DNA of 64,000 bases from Epiperipatus broadwayi (GCA_028023455.1 JAQFVV010006215.1:6865230-6929229), one strand, 5' to 3'; shown: positions 1 through 14,073, counted from the first letter of the stretch. Translations and numbers: made by a program. Notes: generated by a model from the letters alone, not told the origin.

Positions 1-3000
1 TATAATGAGAAATTTACCAAATCAATGTTCATACTTGGCCATTTTTAGAAACATTCTGTCATCTTATACATCATGAATTTTATTGCATATTTGCATATGA
101 ACTTTCACATTACTGATGGACCTTTAAGTCAATATAGAACTTTTTAAGTCCAGCACACATGCAGTTTATTCGAGTATAGTATATGAATATCTATAAGCAA
201 TAACTTTATTTGACATTATGTGCAAAAATAATATTTATAGAATTAATTATCTACAGAGGAGGGAATTACTGTTGTTTTTTTTTAATTGCAACTTGGTATT
301 GTTGACTACACATTAAGTGACAAAAGATTGTTATTAACTCTTCCATTGTTCAGAGTATGTATATCCATGCTAGTTTATAGTGATTTTCCTACATGAACAA
401 AATGTATATGATAGTCATTTTGTTTGAGTTTATTTTATTAATAAATACCATTATTTCCAATAACTTTGAGCCAAAGTTTACTATTCCTACTAATATTTGC
501 AATAATATTTCAAAAGTAGAATGTTTTTTTATTGATATTGATAAAATAATATATCCTGCAAGGATTACATTTTTTCCTCTATGAATTCCCTGAATCTAAG
601 TGTTACATAAGCATTGATAAATTAAGAGCAGGCACCATTGTGCAAATTAAGTTAAATGCCATTAATCTTTTATTGATACATATAGGAATTCTAAAAATAA
701 ATCTGCCCTTCAAAAAAAAACTTGTATTTATTTGTTTAATTAAATCTCCTTCATTTAAAAATTAAATTTCTCTAAGATCAGCTATATTAGCTTTAAATCT
801 AGACAGCTCTTTTATTCAGATTTTTTATATGAAATAAAATTCAACATTATATGTATCTTTATAAAAAGAAAAGAATTAAAATACCTGACCTTTGTCACCT
901 TCTGCATTACTATCATTAACTTAATTTTTTTTTTTGCAATTATTTATACAATTGTAATGTGTGATTCATCAGATACAATGACCTAGCTAAATTGTACTAG
1001 GTGAGAGATTTTTAGACCATATTTATTAAATCCTTCACTTCCATGGTTGGCAAAAGCATCTGATTAAACATACAAATGTTCAATTAAAACTTCTTCCAAA
1101 TCCTATTAATTGTATTGTCTTGGGCAAAGATCACAGCTAAGAATTTGCCTATTAAATCTTGCTCTGTCACTGTTGTCTCGGCACTGAAAGCTTATGCAAA
1201 AAAGAGATTAGAATTAAAATTGCTGTAAATACATTTAAAGAATGGATATGTCATTGCTTAATTATTCTATCTCACCTAATTAGTTCAAAAAGATGATCAA
1301 TAACATAAGAGTGTCATAACAATTGAACATTATACTAATTTAAATATCTAAATATAGAAAAACCTGCTTTGTATTGAAACAGTATGTAATCTTCGATTGG
1401 TTTGGACACAATTTTTTCATTAATAGTAGCAATAATCTATGGATAGAAACTATTTTTCAAGATTTTTTTTTGAGATTTTTATTTTAAGAATAGTTTGGAT
1501 TACATTATTATTTCAATTTGTGCAATATGTTTCAAATAGGATGAAATCTTTACCAAAGTAGCAGCCCCTGCACATGGGTGCTTGCTAGTAAATTCTATTA
1601 TCTTTTATTTTAAAAATAGTAAAGGCATAATTTTTATGGATGTCTTTTTTTTTTTGATAGAACAAGACTTTCTGTTTCAGGATGAAATTTCATGTAGTAG
1701 ATAATTAATTGAAAGTTTTTGATCGAATTATATCACTATTGAAGCAGGAAAATGACATTTGTCAATAAAGATTGGTTATCACAATATATATATATAATCA
1801 TTTAGCATTTCCTGGATTACTTAGTCATTCTTTGATTTGTTTTACCTCATTGATGAATAGAAATATTTCAGATAGTATCATTTCATTAATTTTTTTACTG
1901 GTAATATGGAATTGATGTGATGATTTCTTTAGAGTTGATATTGGACTGTTCTAGTTCAGAAAGGTATGGTAGTGATTTAGTTTGCTAAATTTATTATATC
2001 TTAATTGCTCCCATTACAGTTTCTCTTATATGTCGTAGATGCCAGTATCTAAAGCACCAAGGGTTTCTACCAGATGCTCACATGCTTCTGAATGATTCTG
2101 TGGGAATTTCATTGATATTGTTTTTTTTTAAAATCATTATAGCATAAATTTTCCAAGATTTGTTAGATTTATTATGTCATACCAGTATTTAATCTTTTTT
2201 TTTATTTTTATGCTTTCAGATATAATTTATCATTAATTATGTTTCCCAAATTATTAGTGCATAATTCCAAATATTTCTAATATTGAAAATAATTTACATA
2301 ATTTGCATTTAATATGTGGTGTTACAGTTTAATATTTTTTCATAATTAAACAGCGTTTTAATTTAACATATATATATATATTGCTTATTTCTTAAATAAG
2401 AGTTATTAAATAAACCAACATATCTAAATTGTAGATCTTGGTAAGTGAAAATTGTTTTAGCAATTCGAAGTTAATTTGAAAAATATTTTATCAATTAATA
2501 ATTGTTGTGATTTTAAACTGTTAACCTTGAATTTTTTGTTAATAACAAATATACATTTTGAGGATAAATTTTTTAAATTTAAAGGAAAAATGACTTTTGC
2601 ATAAAAAGGATATGGAATCTTATTTTGATAATTATCTTCCTTCTCTTTTTCTGGAAAGCATTAAAAAAATAATATTCTAAGATAATGTAGCATTTGAGTA
2701 CTGTCAGAACAGCATTAAATATCAGTAACTTAATGCTGCTTTCACAATTACAGTAACACTCATTAGGAACAAAATTAAAATATTTATTACAAATAATAAC
2801 TAAGTTATTATCTAAAAAAACAAAATAAAATGGGATAATAAAAAAAATGTTGGTTTAATAGAAATAATGAATTGGAAAATTGTTTTTAAATATTGTTGTA
2901 GATGCCTTCTCATATTTTTATAGTTATCTATATTCAGATTGGATGTCATAGCTATATAATATATAGGTGTGAATTCTTTTTATTTTCTTTTTTTTTTTTG

Positions 3001-4344
3001 TTTGCTAAAAAAATATCTAAAGATAATGGAATATGAGTTATCAAGTTTGGTTTTTTGTATAATATATTTTTCATTTATGTAATTTTTGAATTTGTAAAAA
3101 TTATTTTGCTCTCTGAAATAAATATAAAGGCTATGGATGAGCAGATTTCATTGTATAAATGAGTTTAAGGAATTCATACTTTTTTTTTTTTTCCAGAATT
3201 GGTTTATTATGAAATTTATCTGCTTTTGTTAGGCTGGAAATAGAGAAGGAAGACATCATACTTTGTTTGAAGACTTCCCCTAAAAGTCATTCAGTTTGAT
3301 TAAAATATTTACATTAATTTTTTTGTTTTGTTTTGATCATTGTGTGCATGCATACTCTGCACAATGTAATTACTTTGTAGATTTACTTGGGGAAAGTGTA
3401 TATGCATGTTTCAGACTGTTAACTAGTTGTTCATTATATGACAAGCATAACATTAAGGCATATTTATGATCTCGTTTCTTTGAATATGTATGAAAATCAT
3501 TTCAGGACCTTAATTGGAACTTTTTTTAAAAAATTTAAGCACTTAATGGCTTTTGTGTTTTGGTTGTCTGATCATTTGATGTGATCAATTGGTATATTCA
3601 GCTTGGTCATCTTATTTACTGTTTCATCATTTCAGGATATTTTCTCAAACTATTAAAAGATTTTGTTTTCATGACTGAATAATTCATTATTAATTATGTA
3701 ACTGTAATTAAATGCCTCAAACATGAAAACCAATACATTTGTATGTTTAAGGAATTTAATTTACCAGTGAAGAAGATTATAAATCTACAATTATTATGAC
3801 CACTGTTGAACTTGTTTAAAACTAATTTTGAATGATTTTTGAAAATGTTTTCAGAATTGTTTTTTATGCTTTATTATAGTGCACATTTTCTTAATTGTTT
3901 TCTGGTAGCTGGAAAGGAAAGGATCAAGTTTTTTTTTTTTTTTGGTAGCATTTTTAATCCTTTTTGCATAAGGAATTTTGCAAGAAAACACTTTAAATAC
4001 ATTGAAGCTTAGGTTCCTTTCATGAAAGAGAGAGAAAATTTTTCCTAAGTTGCTACTTTAGCTTCTATAATCCATGTTATGAAGTATTATATTATTTATT
4101 TTATTTTATATCTGTTTTATGCATTGATAAAATTATAAAACAATTCAATAAATTTTTCTTTTATCACTATAACAATGTTTTTTTTTACTTGATCAATCTA
4201 ACAGTTTCAACTGTCTTTAACTTTATTATGATACAAATGCAATATAGACTTTGAAGGTATATATATATATACTAAAAAGATTTGTTTTATAATTGGATAT
4301 AGTCTTTGTTTTGTATTGTTTATATTGATTAGATAACTATTTTT
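1..4344. other. AT-rich DNA, no gene seen
   Basis: Long AT-rich stretch with many T and A homopolymers and short TA runs (for example 1784-1797, 2368-2381 and about 4258-4271). Frames are short and of low complexity; the small open frame at 393-584 has a hydrophobic, AT-driven composition and no recognisable motif. I see no RNA gene, TIR pair or long repeat. It could be intron or intergenic DNA. Confidence 0.6.
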
Positions 4345-6400
4345 TTTTATATACATTCATGTACACTTTTTATATATTCATGGACACTTTCCATATGTTC
4401 ATGTCATCATTATCAAACATTATCAATCCACTGCAGGATGATCTCTCCAAGTTCAATTTATCTTCTCTGATCTCTAGCCTTTCTTCACATCATCACTGCA
4501 CACTTCATCCATCCATCTCATGTGGTTTTTTTCTGGGTCTTTTACAATCTCTTGGAATCCAGTTTAAGATTTCAATTGTCCATCTATTATCATCTCTTCT
4601 AGCAGTATGTCCAGCCAACTCCACTTCAGTCTTTTAATTTTTTTCAACGATGTCAGTAATACCTGCTTGTTCTCTTACCCATGTATTGTGTTTTCGATTT
4701 CTTCTTGTTATTCCTAACATGCATTTCTTCATACTTCTATGAGTTGTTTGAAATCTCTGTATTGCTCTTCTATTAAGTATCTAAGTCTCAGATTCATAAA
4801 TAAGAACTGGTGAAATACATTTATTAAAAAGCCTTTCGTTTCAAACACATAAGCATATTTCCTTTTAATATTAAGTTATTTCTACCAAAAGCACTCCAAC
4901 CAAGTTTAATTCTATGATTAATTTCATCCATTGTATTTCCATCTGTAATAATAATCTGACCAAGGTATTTGAGTTGTTAACTTCTAACTTGTCATAATCA
5001 ATCCTTATTTTTATTTTTTGAGAAAATCCATTGATCATTATTTTAGTCCTTTTAATATTTATCTTTAGTCCTACTTTCTTATTTTTATCTGATAACTTTT
5101 GCAACATTTCCTGAAGCTCTGAAATATTATTTGCAAAAATAATTACATTATCTGCAAAATCTAAATGAATTAAATAATCTTCATTTACTTTTATTTCTTT
5201 TAGCTTCCCATTTTAATCCACAAAATATTTCTTGCAGCACTGCCGTCGAAAGTTTTGGAGATATGGAGTCACGCTGTCTTATACCCTTTTCAGTCTTAAC
5301 CCTTCCTAGTATCATTATGTAATCTAATTGTTGCTGTTACATTTTTATAAATATTTTTCACTATATAACAATATCCTGAGTCTATACCTTGATGATCCAA
5401 TGCTTTAATTACTGAAGAAATATTTATAGAATCAAATGTCTTTTTATAATCTACAAATCCAAAGCATAATAGCAACTCATATTCATTGGTTCTTTCTTTA
5501 ACTTCTCTCAATACTTGGATATTATCTGCTGTACTAAAACCAGCTTATTCTTTTGGTTGGTTGAAATTCAATGTTCTCTATGGACAAATTGTAGTTATCT
5601 TGGTAAAAATTTTGTATAAAACTGATAAAAGACTAATACGTGTATAATTTCTAATATCTTCTTTATCACCTTTTTAAAATATTAAACTTAATACTGCATT
5701 CTTACCATCTTCTAATACATCTTTATCATTTAGATATTTGGTATATAACTTTGCCAAATTTTTTTCAATTTCTTTTCTGTTTCTTTTAATATATCAATTA
5801 TAATTTCATTTTTTAGGTGGAGTTTTTCCTTTTTTCAAAAATTTGATTCCTTGTCTCACTTCTTCATTCAAAATTCTGGGCCATTCAGAAGATATAATAG
5901 ATGTAGAAAGTACTTGTTCTTTATTACTATATAATTCTTGATAGAACTCTACCCATTTCATGATGTCATCTCTCTTTTTAGTAATAATTCCATCTTTTTT
6001 TTTATTGCAGATATAAGTTTCTTATCAATACCAAAATGTTGTTTTGCACTCTTGAGATTTTTATTCCCTTCTACTTCTTTCCTTGCTAGTTCACAATTAT
6101 ACTTCCTTATATCATTATCAATTTTTTTTCACACCATTTAACAAAATTCGAGATATTCAATCTTTCTTAATGCATCATTTTTATATATCTTCATATTCAT
6201 TCTTTTCTTCATAAATTCTCTTGTCTCAATAGAAATTTTATTGGTCAATTTCTGCTTTTTCTACCAGCTATCTTTGTTGCAGTTTTTAAAAGTGTATCAG
6301 TTATTTTCCTATTAATTTCATTTAAATCTGAATCATGTTCAAAATCTATTAATACATGAAAATATTTTAACTCTAAAGATGGATTTATTTAATTGTTTTA
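4345..6400 (-). pseudogene. LINE A reverse transcriptase remnant (RTE/CR1-like)
   Basis: A decayed non-LTR retrotransposon read on the minus strand. From 6400 downward: a region with a WVEFYQELYS-like motif near 5920-5960; a segment at 5296-5511 with FVDYKKTFDSI, the RT palm motif; a segment at 4871-5107 with GLKINIKRTKIM, the RT core after the catalytic loop; and near 4500-4630 a C-terminal WAGHTARRDDRW motif followed by PRDCKRPRKKP, which such elements carry after the RT. The frame is broken by several stops and frameshifts, and the N-terminal endonuclease is missing, so it is a 5'-truncated dead copy. The lower-coordinate end, near 4345, runs into a short A/T tract that could be its 3' tail. 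Family placement rests on motif memory only; domain identity is secure. Confidence 0.85.
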
Positions 6401-9397
6401 AAGGCTGATTTTTTAAAATAGTACTGGTCTAGAATCAGTATTTTGCTTTTATGAATTTCAGTTGATTTTTTTATAAAATATCAATGGGAATATAAATTTT
6501 ATGTTGGTCTCTCATAATATAAATGCTCAAATACAAATACTTAAAATTAGTATTTTTTAAAATAATAAAAATATGTATAAAAATTTTGAGCAGTTAAACA
6601 TGTATAATTCTACTCAGATATAGAAGGGTAAGGTAAATGTTTTTTTTTTTTATGTAATAGATTCTTATAATCGTAATAATTTATATTACTTTATTTTTAT
6701 AAATTTTAAAAATAAAATCAACAATAACAAAACAACTTTGTATTTTTAGAAAACTTTGATGACTGTATTCAAGTGTTTTGGAGAAATTCAAGCCATCATA
6801 ATTTTAAATTCAAAGAATGAGTCTAAAAAACATGCGTAAGATTTATATATATATATATTTAAATTTTAAAATTATAATATATTCAGAAATATTTATTAGT
6901 GTACGTATTATAAAGTTCTGTATATGAAAACTGAAGTACTATGTTCAAGTGATAGTACTTAATCATTGTTTATCATTTTCTTACCTCATTTTATTTTAGC
7001 TTCCATATTAGAACTTTATTATAAAGTTTAAAGAATTTTTACATCATTAAATTATTGATTTGTGTGTGTATGTATATATCATGATTTGAAACATTACGGC
7101 AAAGTGATACATTGCAGATAGAGTACTAATTTGCATGTAAAAGTTACATAAGTATAGTAGAATATTTATTCAATTTTCTTTTACAATAAGATAGAGAATA
7201 ATGAATAATATAATTTTATAAAATAAAAGTGATTAGAAAAAAAAAGATACATTTATCATGTAGGGTAGATTGAATGGTGATAGAAAATTGTTTATTTATT
7301 AAATATGTAAATCTTTTACAATTTTTATTACATGGCATATATATTTATGTTTGGCTCTTTTAAATTGCTTCTTTTCATTAAATATATCATAATTTTTAGG
7401 AAGGCATTCATCTAGTTAATATTAAAAGCAATTATCTTTAAATCTTAGGAAATATAGTGAAATCTGTTATACCAAATTAATTAATTCCAGAAGGTCATTC
7501 ATTATGTCATCCATTTGTTGTAGCTTATATTTAGGGGTAATTCACTTCAGATCTACAATTTATATTAAAGTTGATATCCAAAACAACCATTTAAACAGGA
7601 AAATTCAAAAATATAAATGTAAAAATACATATGCAATTAATTAGTGTACATAATGTATATGTAAATTGTAATAAAAATCAAAATTCAACTTTTAACAGCA
7701 TGAATAAAAACATAACAAATTTAGATATCCTAATAAAAATTCATAAATGTAATGAAATTATTATTTTTTTATAACTCTCAGGAATAATGTTTATCTTTGC
7801 TAGAGCCTACTATAGTTCACATCATTATGCAAGTAAGTTTTATGTCCTACATCCAGTGAACCATATTTGCTGATAAACTTCTCTGCAGGAATATCATTTA
7901 TATTAGGAGTTTTAGTATAAAAAAAAATTCACAAATGTTGGCCTTTTTACAAATGATCACTGTCCTGCCATTTGTTTTTTATTTATCCACATTAGCAAAT
8001 GATTTTTAATTTGTTCTGTGATTTTATATTTGATGATTTAATTATATGTATTCAGAATTTAAATTATTCATCATTTTATTAACTTTCTATTTTAGAAATG
8101 ATTTTTTCTTTTCACTTCAATACACATTGTTCTGACTTGTTAAAATTAAAAAACGGAATTACAAAAATAACAACTAATAAAGATGACTAAATTGCTAAAG
8201 AAAATCTAAATGATAGTAAGCTTGCAAAATGTAATAAAAATATCTTGAGCATTATTCAACCAATAGCACTCATTGTACGATTTGCTATTTCATGCAGAAA
8301 TATTTATTGATTTAGTGATCCTATGTTTAACACTTCAATTTCCATCATTTTTTCTACCACAAGTTTGTTTCAAGTTTTTTTTTTTTAATGTCAATATTAA
8401 TCAGCTTTTAAATCATTTGTTTATAGCTTGTGGCTAAAATTATAATATACTTACCTAGAATACTCTAAAAAAAAATATGTACAATTGTTTAGAGATAGAA
8501 AAAGGTAAGCAAACTAAATTGCTGATTAAACTTTTTATAAGCAAAGATGTCTGCACTATTCTAATATTCATTATTTGTATTTACATTTGTTGTGTAAATC
8601 TTATTCAGCAAGAGAAAATATTTCATGCAATATTTATCCGTCTAGAAACCTTCATTAGACCAAATCGCATTCAACATCTTATCAAATTTGAATATTACAA
8701 TTTAACTCTGGCCACATCTCAACAAATTTCATTTGATGCTTTAATATTTAATTAATTAAAAAAAAAAAGTTCATTAAAAGGATTTAAGCATTAAATATAA
8801 AAATGAATGATAATCCATTGCTAATATTGATGTTTCTTAATACAATATTTATAGCATGGCAATAAGTACTTGTTGTTCCAAGTAATTCACACTTTACATA
8901 AATATACTGCATCTTCAGAAACTAAATTTTAAAAAGCATGATTTTTATCGTAAAACCTCACATAATTTTAAAAATTTTTTATTTCTTATTTATTTTTATA
9001 GAAAATTTTTGACTTCTCAACAAAAAATAGAATACAATAGTTTATCTAAAGTTTTCCATTAATGATAAATATTTTCTGGATTAAAAAATTTGCAAAAAAT
9101 ATATGCATAATCATATTTATAAAGTAATTGATAAAAACTTGGGAAGAAATGGTATAATTTTTATTTTATTGTAAGAATTGTTTCACTATAGCTAAAAGTA
9201 GGAAGTTTAAATATTTGGTTTAGTATTCCTTTTTAATTCAAATATTGAAATAAAATAAATGAAATGTCTTTTCAAATATTTTTTTTTTGATGCTGAAATT
9301 TAATTCAATAGTTTATATTTATTTTTATGTTAAACGTAGTAATTCTTTGATATAATAATTTGTTCTCTGTCTTAATAACCAAAATTTATTTAATATA
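6401..9397. other. AT-rich DNA, no gene seen
   Basis: AT-rich, low complexity, with a TA run near 6846-6860. The open frame at 8477-8755 has no recognised motif and its composition follows base content. No TIRs, tandem repeats or RNA genes noticed. Confidence 0.55.
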
Positions 9398-10370
9398 TAG
9401 AGTATATGAGCACAGACTTTCAGATGACCCATCACTCTCCACTCTATCTAATAACACTGATACACTCAAGTACATACATGCTGAAACGATAAATAATCAC
9501 CAATATACATATTTCATGCTAAACCAGCAATCATCAGTTGGTCCAGATTATCATCTTCTACACATATATACTATAAGTGCTCAGATATATATTAAGATAG
9601 ACAATCTTCATATTTTAATGGACAGGCTCCAATCTACTACACACTCCAACTCTTCAACCATCTATCCAATTGAAAATTCGATGATGGAATGCTCGAAGGC
9701 CACCTTGAGGCCGAGATTCTTGTCACATCCATGTTGACATAAGGTCAATCTGAACCCCACATGTACAGGACATAATCCATTTAATACATATGCAAGACTG
9801 GGCAGACATCTCTACAATGTAATAACTGAAACACAGACTTATTCTATACCTGTGTCTATATATGTAATATATAGGGTATATGAGCACAGACTTTCAGATG
9901 ACCCATCACTCTCCACTCTATCTAATAACACTGATACACTCAAGCACATATATGCTGAAAAGATAAATAATCACCAATATACGTATTTCATGCTAAACCA
10001 GCAATCATCAGTTGGTCCAGATTATCATCTCCCACACATATATACTATAAGTGCTCAGATATATATTAAGATAGACAATTTTCATATTTTAATGGACAGG
10101 CTCCAATCTACTACACACTCTCTTCAACCATCCATTCAATTGAAAAATCTGTTGATGGAATGCTCGAAGGCCACCCTGAGGCCAAGATTCTTGTCACACC
10201 CATGTTGACCTAAGGTCAATCTGTACTCCACATGTACAGGACATAATCCATTTAATACATATGCAAGGATGGGCAGACATATCTACAATGTAATAACTGA
10301 AAACAGGCTTTTTCTATACCTGTGTCTATATATGTAATGTATAGGGTATATGAGCACAGACTTTCAGATT
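9398..10370. repeat. Tandem repeat, two copies of about 472 bp plus a partial third
   Basis: The phrase GTATATGAGCACAGACTTTC occurs at about 9402, 9876 and 10346, giving periods of 474 and 470 bp. Copies 1 (about 9398-9871) and 2 (about 9872-10341) match closely along their length; copy 3 stops after about 30 bp. Each full copy holds an open frame on the plus strand (9360-9737 and 9852-10208) ending in the same peptide FLSHPC, with a small in-frame length difference between them. The peptide matches no family I know. Copy 2 carries a near-perfect palindrome TTGACCTAAGGTCAA that is mutated in copy 1. It could be a satellite seed or a duplicated non-autonomous element. Confidence 0.85.
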
Positions 10371-11959
10371 AAGTACTTTTATATATAAATATTTTTCTTG
10401 CAGTGTATGCTGCAATAAAGCTGTCAATAGTTGGGAAAGATTAAATATATTTTTTTACAACAATAGACTGAAATATGACATATGCCTTGCCACACCTTAT
10501 TTTCTTTATCTGTTAAAAAAATTAAATCTAAAGTAATTTTTAGAAACTATTTTATTAAAAACTGACTAGTAATACTTAAAATTGTGATGCAAATATTTCT
10601 TAAGTACTAGCATACTCTACCAAATATTGTGTCCCTATTAGAGTAAAAATAATCTCATTAAATAAGCTTCTCTTTACACAATTTTTATCATGAGAAATAT
10701 TATTCTCACCAATAGTTATCCATTCTTTGTCATATATCTTTATATCAGATATCAGAAAACAAGTTATCTCACAGAAAATGTATAAAAAGTTATTATGTAG
10801 ATTAGACTTACTCCTTACTCAAGATATAATTTCACTATCTAAAACACAACTTAAATTATGGCCTTCATTTTGGATGTTTAATCAAGATATTCTTTAAATA
10901 ATAGATCTCAAACAAATTTAATTTTCCAGATCTTACAATAGTCATTATCTTCTTAGATGTTACTGAAATCTCTTCACCATATTCAGGAAATACTTAGTAT
11001 GATTATTAACTTCATTAATAGATTTAAGGTAATTTATGACTTAGTTGTAACTAAAAAAAAAAAAAAATAGGAATCACATAATTCTTTTATTAATGGATTT
11101 CATTTTAGATTTTATTACTAATATATGATAATGCTTTAAGTATTTTCTTGTTTTGAATTGTCTCATTATTCATAGCAAATCTTAAGATAGATTTTTATTT
11201 CATCTGGATTATTTTTAACAAAGGAAGATCATCAATAGTTTATATTAATATCCATTCTGATGATCAATATTCACATAGTTTTAACTTTGTGAAAGTTTTG
11301 ATATGATTTTATTAAATATCATATGTATTAATTAATATTCAATTTTTTTTGTTTTGATCAGAAAGTTGTCTAGTTGTTATATTTTTGTAACAAGAAAAGA
11401 TATGATGGCTGTGGTAGCAGCAAAACATGAACATAAAAGTTAAATATCTTGATTAAAATTTTCTTATTTAAATTGTCGTATAATACTGTAAAGCAAAGCT
11501 TGGATGAAATTGTATTACCATTCTTTATATTTTTATCTTATTTAGAATTATTGTACATACCAATCATGTTAAATTTATTTAACTTAAATCTATCTTTGAT
11601 TTTTTTTTTATTTTTTAAATAATTTAGATTGGGGGTGGGCAATTTGTGAGACTTTGACTTCCTTTATGGTATGTTTAATGTTAAGATTAAAGTGTTTTCT
11701 GTACAAATTGAAACTAATTTATTTATCAATTTACTTATAATAAATATATATAATTACTATTTTATAGTTTGCTTGTCTAATTATATATGTATAGTTATTC
11801 ATTTTTGGGGAATTAGAGAATGGAAATTTTTATGAATTTTAAACTCATTTTATTAATTTATATTTTGCCAAGAAATCTATTTTTTTCACTTTATGGTTTA
11901 TTCTTAATATTGTGGTGGTACAAAGCAGTTTAGAACTGCAAAACTATCAAGATTACACA
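10371..11959. other. AT-rich DNA, no gene seen
   Basis: AT-rich spacer between the 472-bp tandem repeat and the LINE B cluster. I see only homopolymer tracts, such as the A run near 11053-11067, and no gene or structured repeat. Confidence 0.55.
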
Positions 11960-12738
11960 GATTATATTAGCAGGTGTGAGGGCTCCACTAGAATAACTAA
12001 AATAGTATTTAATTGGGTTACGAGTAAAGGGCAGGCAACAAGATGGGTGTGAAAGGTAATACAGTATGCAAAAGATTTGGATAAAGAATTTATATCAGTA
12101 TACTTGTACAAAAGATGGGATGATTGTGTTGGGAGGATTGTTGAGTGTTATAGTGGTAAGGAATAGGATAAAAGAATAGATGCATTAATAAAGAATAGGG
12201 AGATGGAGAACTAGTATGGAGAGTAAAAAGAGTTTAAATGTATATAGAAGTAAACGGAACATTGGGTGTGAGTTAATTTATGATGATAGCAAGGAAAGTA
12301 GGTTATTGTTTAAGGCTTCACGGAATTTTTAGCAACAAGAGAATATACATGTAAATGGAAAAATATGGGTGATTTAGTCTGCAAATTGTGTGAGGAAGGC
12401 ATAGAAAATATTAGGAATTTGTTATTTGAATGTAAATGCTTGAAAGCAGAAAAAGTACAAATAATGAAGTTATGGAAGAATAAATATGAACAAAGTGATT
12501 ATACAGAAAGTGGGTTATTAGTTTTATGCTGGGTTTAGGAAAAGATAAGGGGGATTTAGATATAAAGACCATAGAGTTGACAAAGATTATGTTGTAGAAA
12601 TGGGAAGGAGCAGATTATGTGAAAACTTAGGGTGGGGAATGGAAAGGGGGGGGGGGTACAGTGGCTAAAAGGTTTCTCTGGGCATAGCTGTTGAGAGATT
12701 TTTGACTCCATTTAAGAAGTCACAGTGTATCACATCAC
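11960..12738 (+). pseudogene. LINE B 3' fragment, copy 1
   Basis: Plus-strand remnant of the C-terminal part of a non-LTR retrotransposon polyprotein. It starts with a stretch related to KIVFNWV near 11990, passes a segment like YLYKRWDDCVRRIVECYS, and reaches the zinc-knuckle-like motif CKLC...H/N-L-L-x-E-C near 12379-12440, which sits at the end of many LINE polyproteins. It ends in a 3' UTR finishing GAAGTCACAGTG-TATCACATCAC. Several frameshifts and stops break it. A run of G occurs near 12648. It heads a row of truncated copies in the same direction. Confidence 0.8.
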
Positions 12739-13109
12739 AAGAGAATTTACATGTAAATGGAAAAATATGAGTGATTTAGTCTGCAAATTATGTAAGGAAG
12801 GCATAGAAAATATTAGGCATCTATTAATTGAATGTAAATGCTTGAAAGAAGTTGTAGAAGAATAAATATGAACAAAGTGATTATACAAAAAGTGGTTATT
12901 GGTTTTTATGCCAGGTTTGGGAAAAGATAAGGGGGATTTAGATATAAAGGCCATAGAGTTGACAAAGATTATGTTGTGGAAATGGGATGGAGCAGATTAT
13001 GGGAAAACTTAGTGTGGGGAATGGAAAGGGACGGTAAAGTGGCTAACAGGTTTCTCTGGGCATAGTTACTGAGAGATTTCTGACTCCATTTAAGGAGAAG
13101 TCACAGCGC
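12739..13109 (+). pseudogene. LINE B 3' fragment, copy 2
   Basis: Begins at once after the CATCAC end of copy 1, re-entering the element just upstream of the cysteine motif (CKLCKEG at about 12780), and runs to another CATCACATCACA end. A short deletion after the LLIECKCLK motif removes part of the segment present in the other copies. Head-to-tail with its neighbours. Confidence 0.8.
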
Positions 13110-13515
13110 ATCACATCACATAATAATAGCAAGGAAAGTAGTTTACTGTTTAAGGCTCGAACGGGATCTTTAGCAACAGGGGATTATACACATAAATGGA
13201 AAAATGTGGGTCATTTAGTCTGCAAATTGTGTAAGGAAGGCATAGAAAATATTAGGTATCTATTAATTGAATGTAAATGCTTGAAAGCAGAAAGGGTACA
13301 AATAATAAAGTTGTGCAAGAATAAATATAACCAAAGTAATTCTACAGAAAGTGGGTTATTGATTTTTATGCTGGGTTTTGGGAAAGGATAAGAGGGATTT
13401 AGATATAAAGGCCATGGAGTTTGACAAAGATTATGTTTTGGAAATGGGATGGAACAGGATATGGGAAAACGTAGCGTGGGGAATGGAAAGAGAAGGTAAA
13501 GTGGCTAACAGGTTT
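13110..13515 (+). pseudogene. LINE B 3' fragment, copy 3
   Basis: Starts slightly further upstream than copy 2 (a segment like SKESSLLFKARTGS) and includes CKLCKEGIENIRYLLIECKC at about 13219-13280. A plus-strand frame stays open from 13206 to 13391. Instead of reaching the usual 3' end it stops after TGGCTAACAGGTTT near 13515 and joins a second, shorter piece of the same 3' region. Confidence 0.8.
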
Positions 13516-13722
13516 CAGATTTGGGAAAAGATAAGGGGGATTTAGATATAAAGGCCATGGAGTTGACAAAGATTATGTTGTGGAAATGGGATGCAGCATG
13601 ATATGGGAAAATGTAGGGTGGGGAATGGATAGAGAAGGTAAAGTGACTAACAGATTTCTCTGGGCATAGATTCTGAGAGTTTCCTGACTTCGTATAAGAA
13701 GTCACAGTGCATCACATCACAA
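13516..13722 (+). pseudogene. LINE B 3' fragment, internal duplicate
   Basis: Repeats the last 200 bp of the element (from GGGAAAAGATAAGGGGG to CATCACATCACA) directly after copy 3. This could be a very short 5'-truncated insertion or an unequal exchange within the array. Confidence 0.75.
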
Positions 13723-14073
13723 GTTGGGTAAGAAAGGCATAGAAAATATTAGGCATTGGTTAATTCAATGTAAATGCTTGAATGCAGAAAGGGTACAAAT
13801 AATGAAGTTATGGAAGAATAAATATTAACAAATGATTATACAGAAAGTGGGTTGATGGTTTTTATGCTGGGTTTGGGAGAAGATAAGGAGGATTTAGATA
13901 TGAAGGCCATGGAGTTGACAAAGATTATTGTGGGAATGGGATGGAGTAGATTATGGGAAAACTTAGTGTGGGCAATGGAAAGGGAAGATAAAGTAGCTAA
14001 CAGGTTTATCTGGGCATAGTGGCTAAGAGAATCTTGACTCCGTATAAGGAGAAGTCACAGAGCATCACATTAC
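13723..14073 (+). pseudogene. LINE B 3' fragment, copy 4
   Basis: Begins inside the cysteine motif (reads GKKGIENIRH) and runs to a GAGAAGTCACAGAG-CATCACATTACA end. Same orientation and the same end motif as copies 1 and 2. Confidence 0.75.

Noticed and set aside
9360-10208. A duplicated small gene in the 472-bp tandem repeat
   Set aside because: No known motif, AT-driven composition and close copy similarity make a non-coding repeat simpler; kept only as a low-interest observation.
12730-13705. Minus-strand open frames across the LINE B array
   Set aside because: Antisense shadows; the plus strand carries the cysteine motif and 3' UTR.
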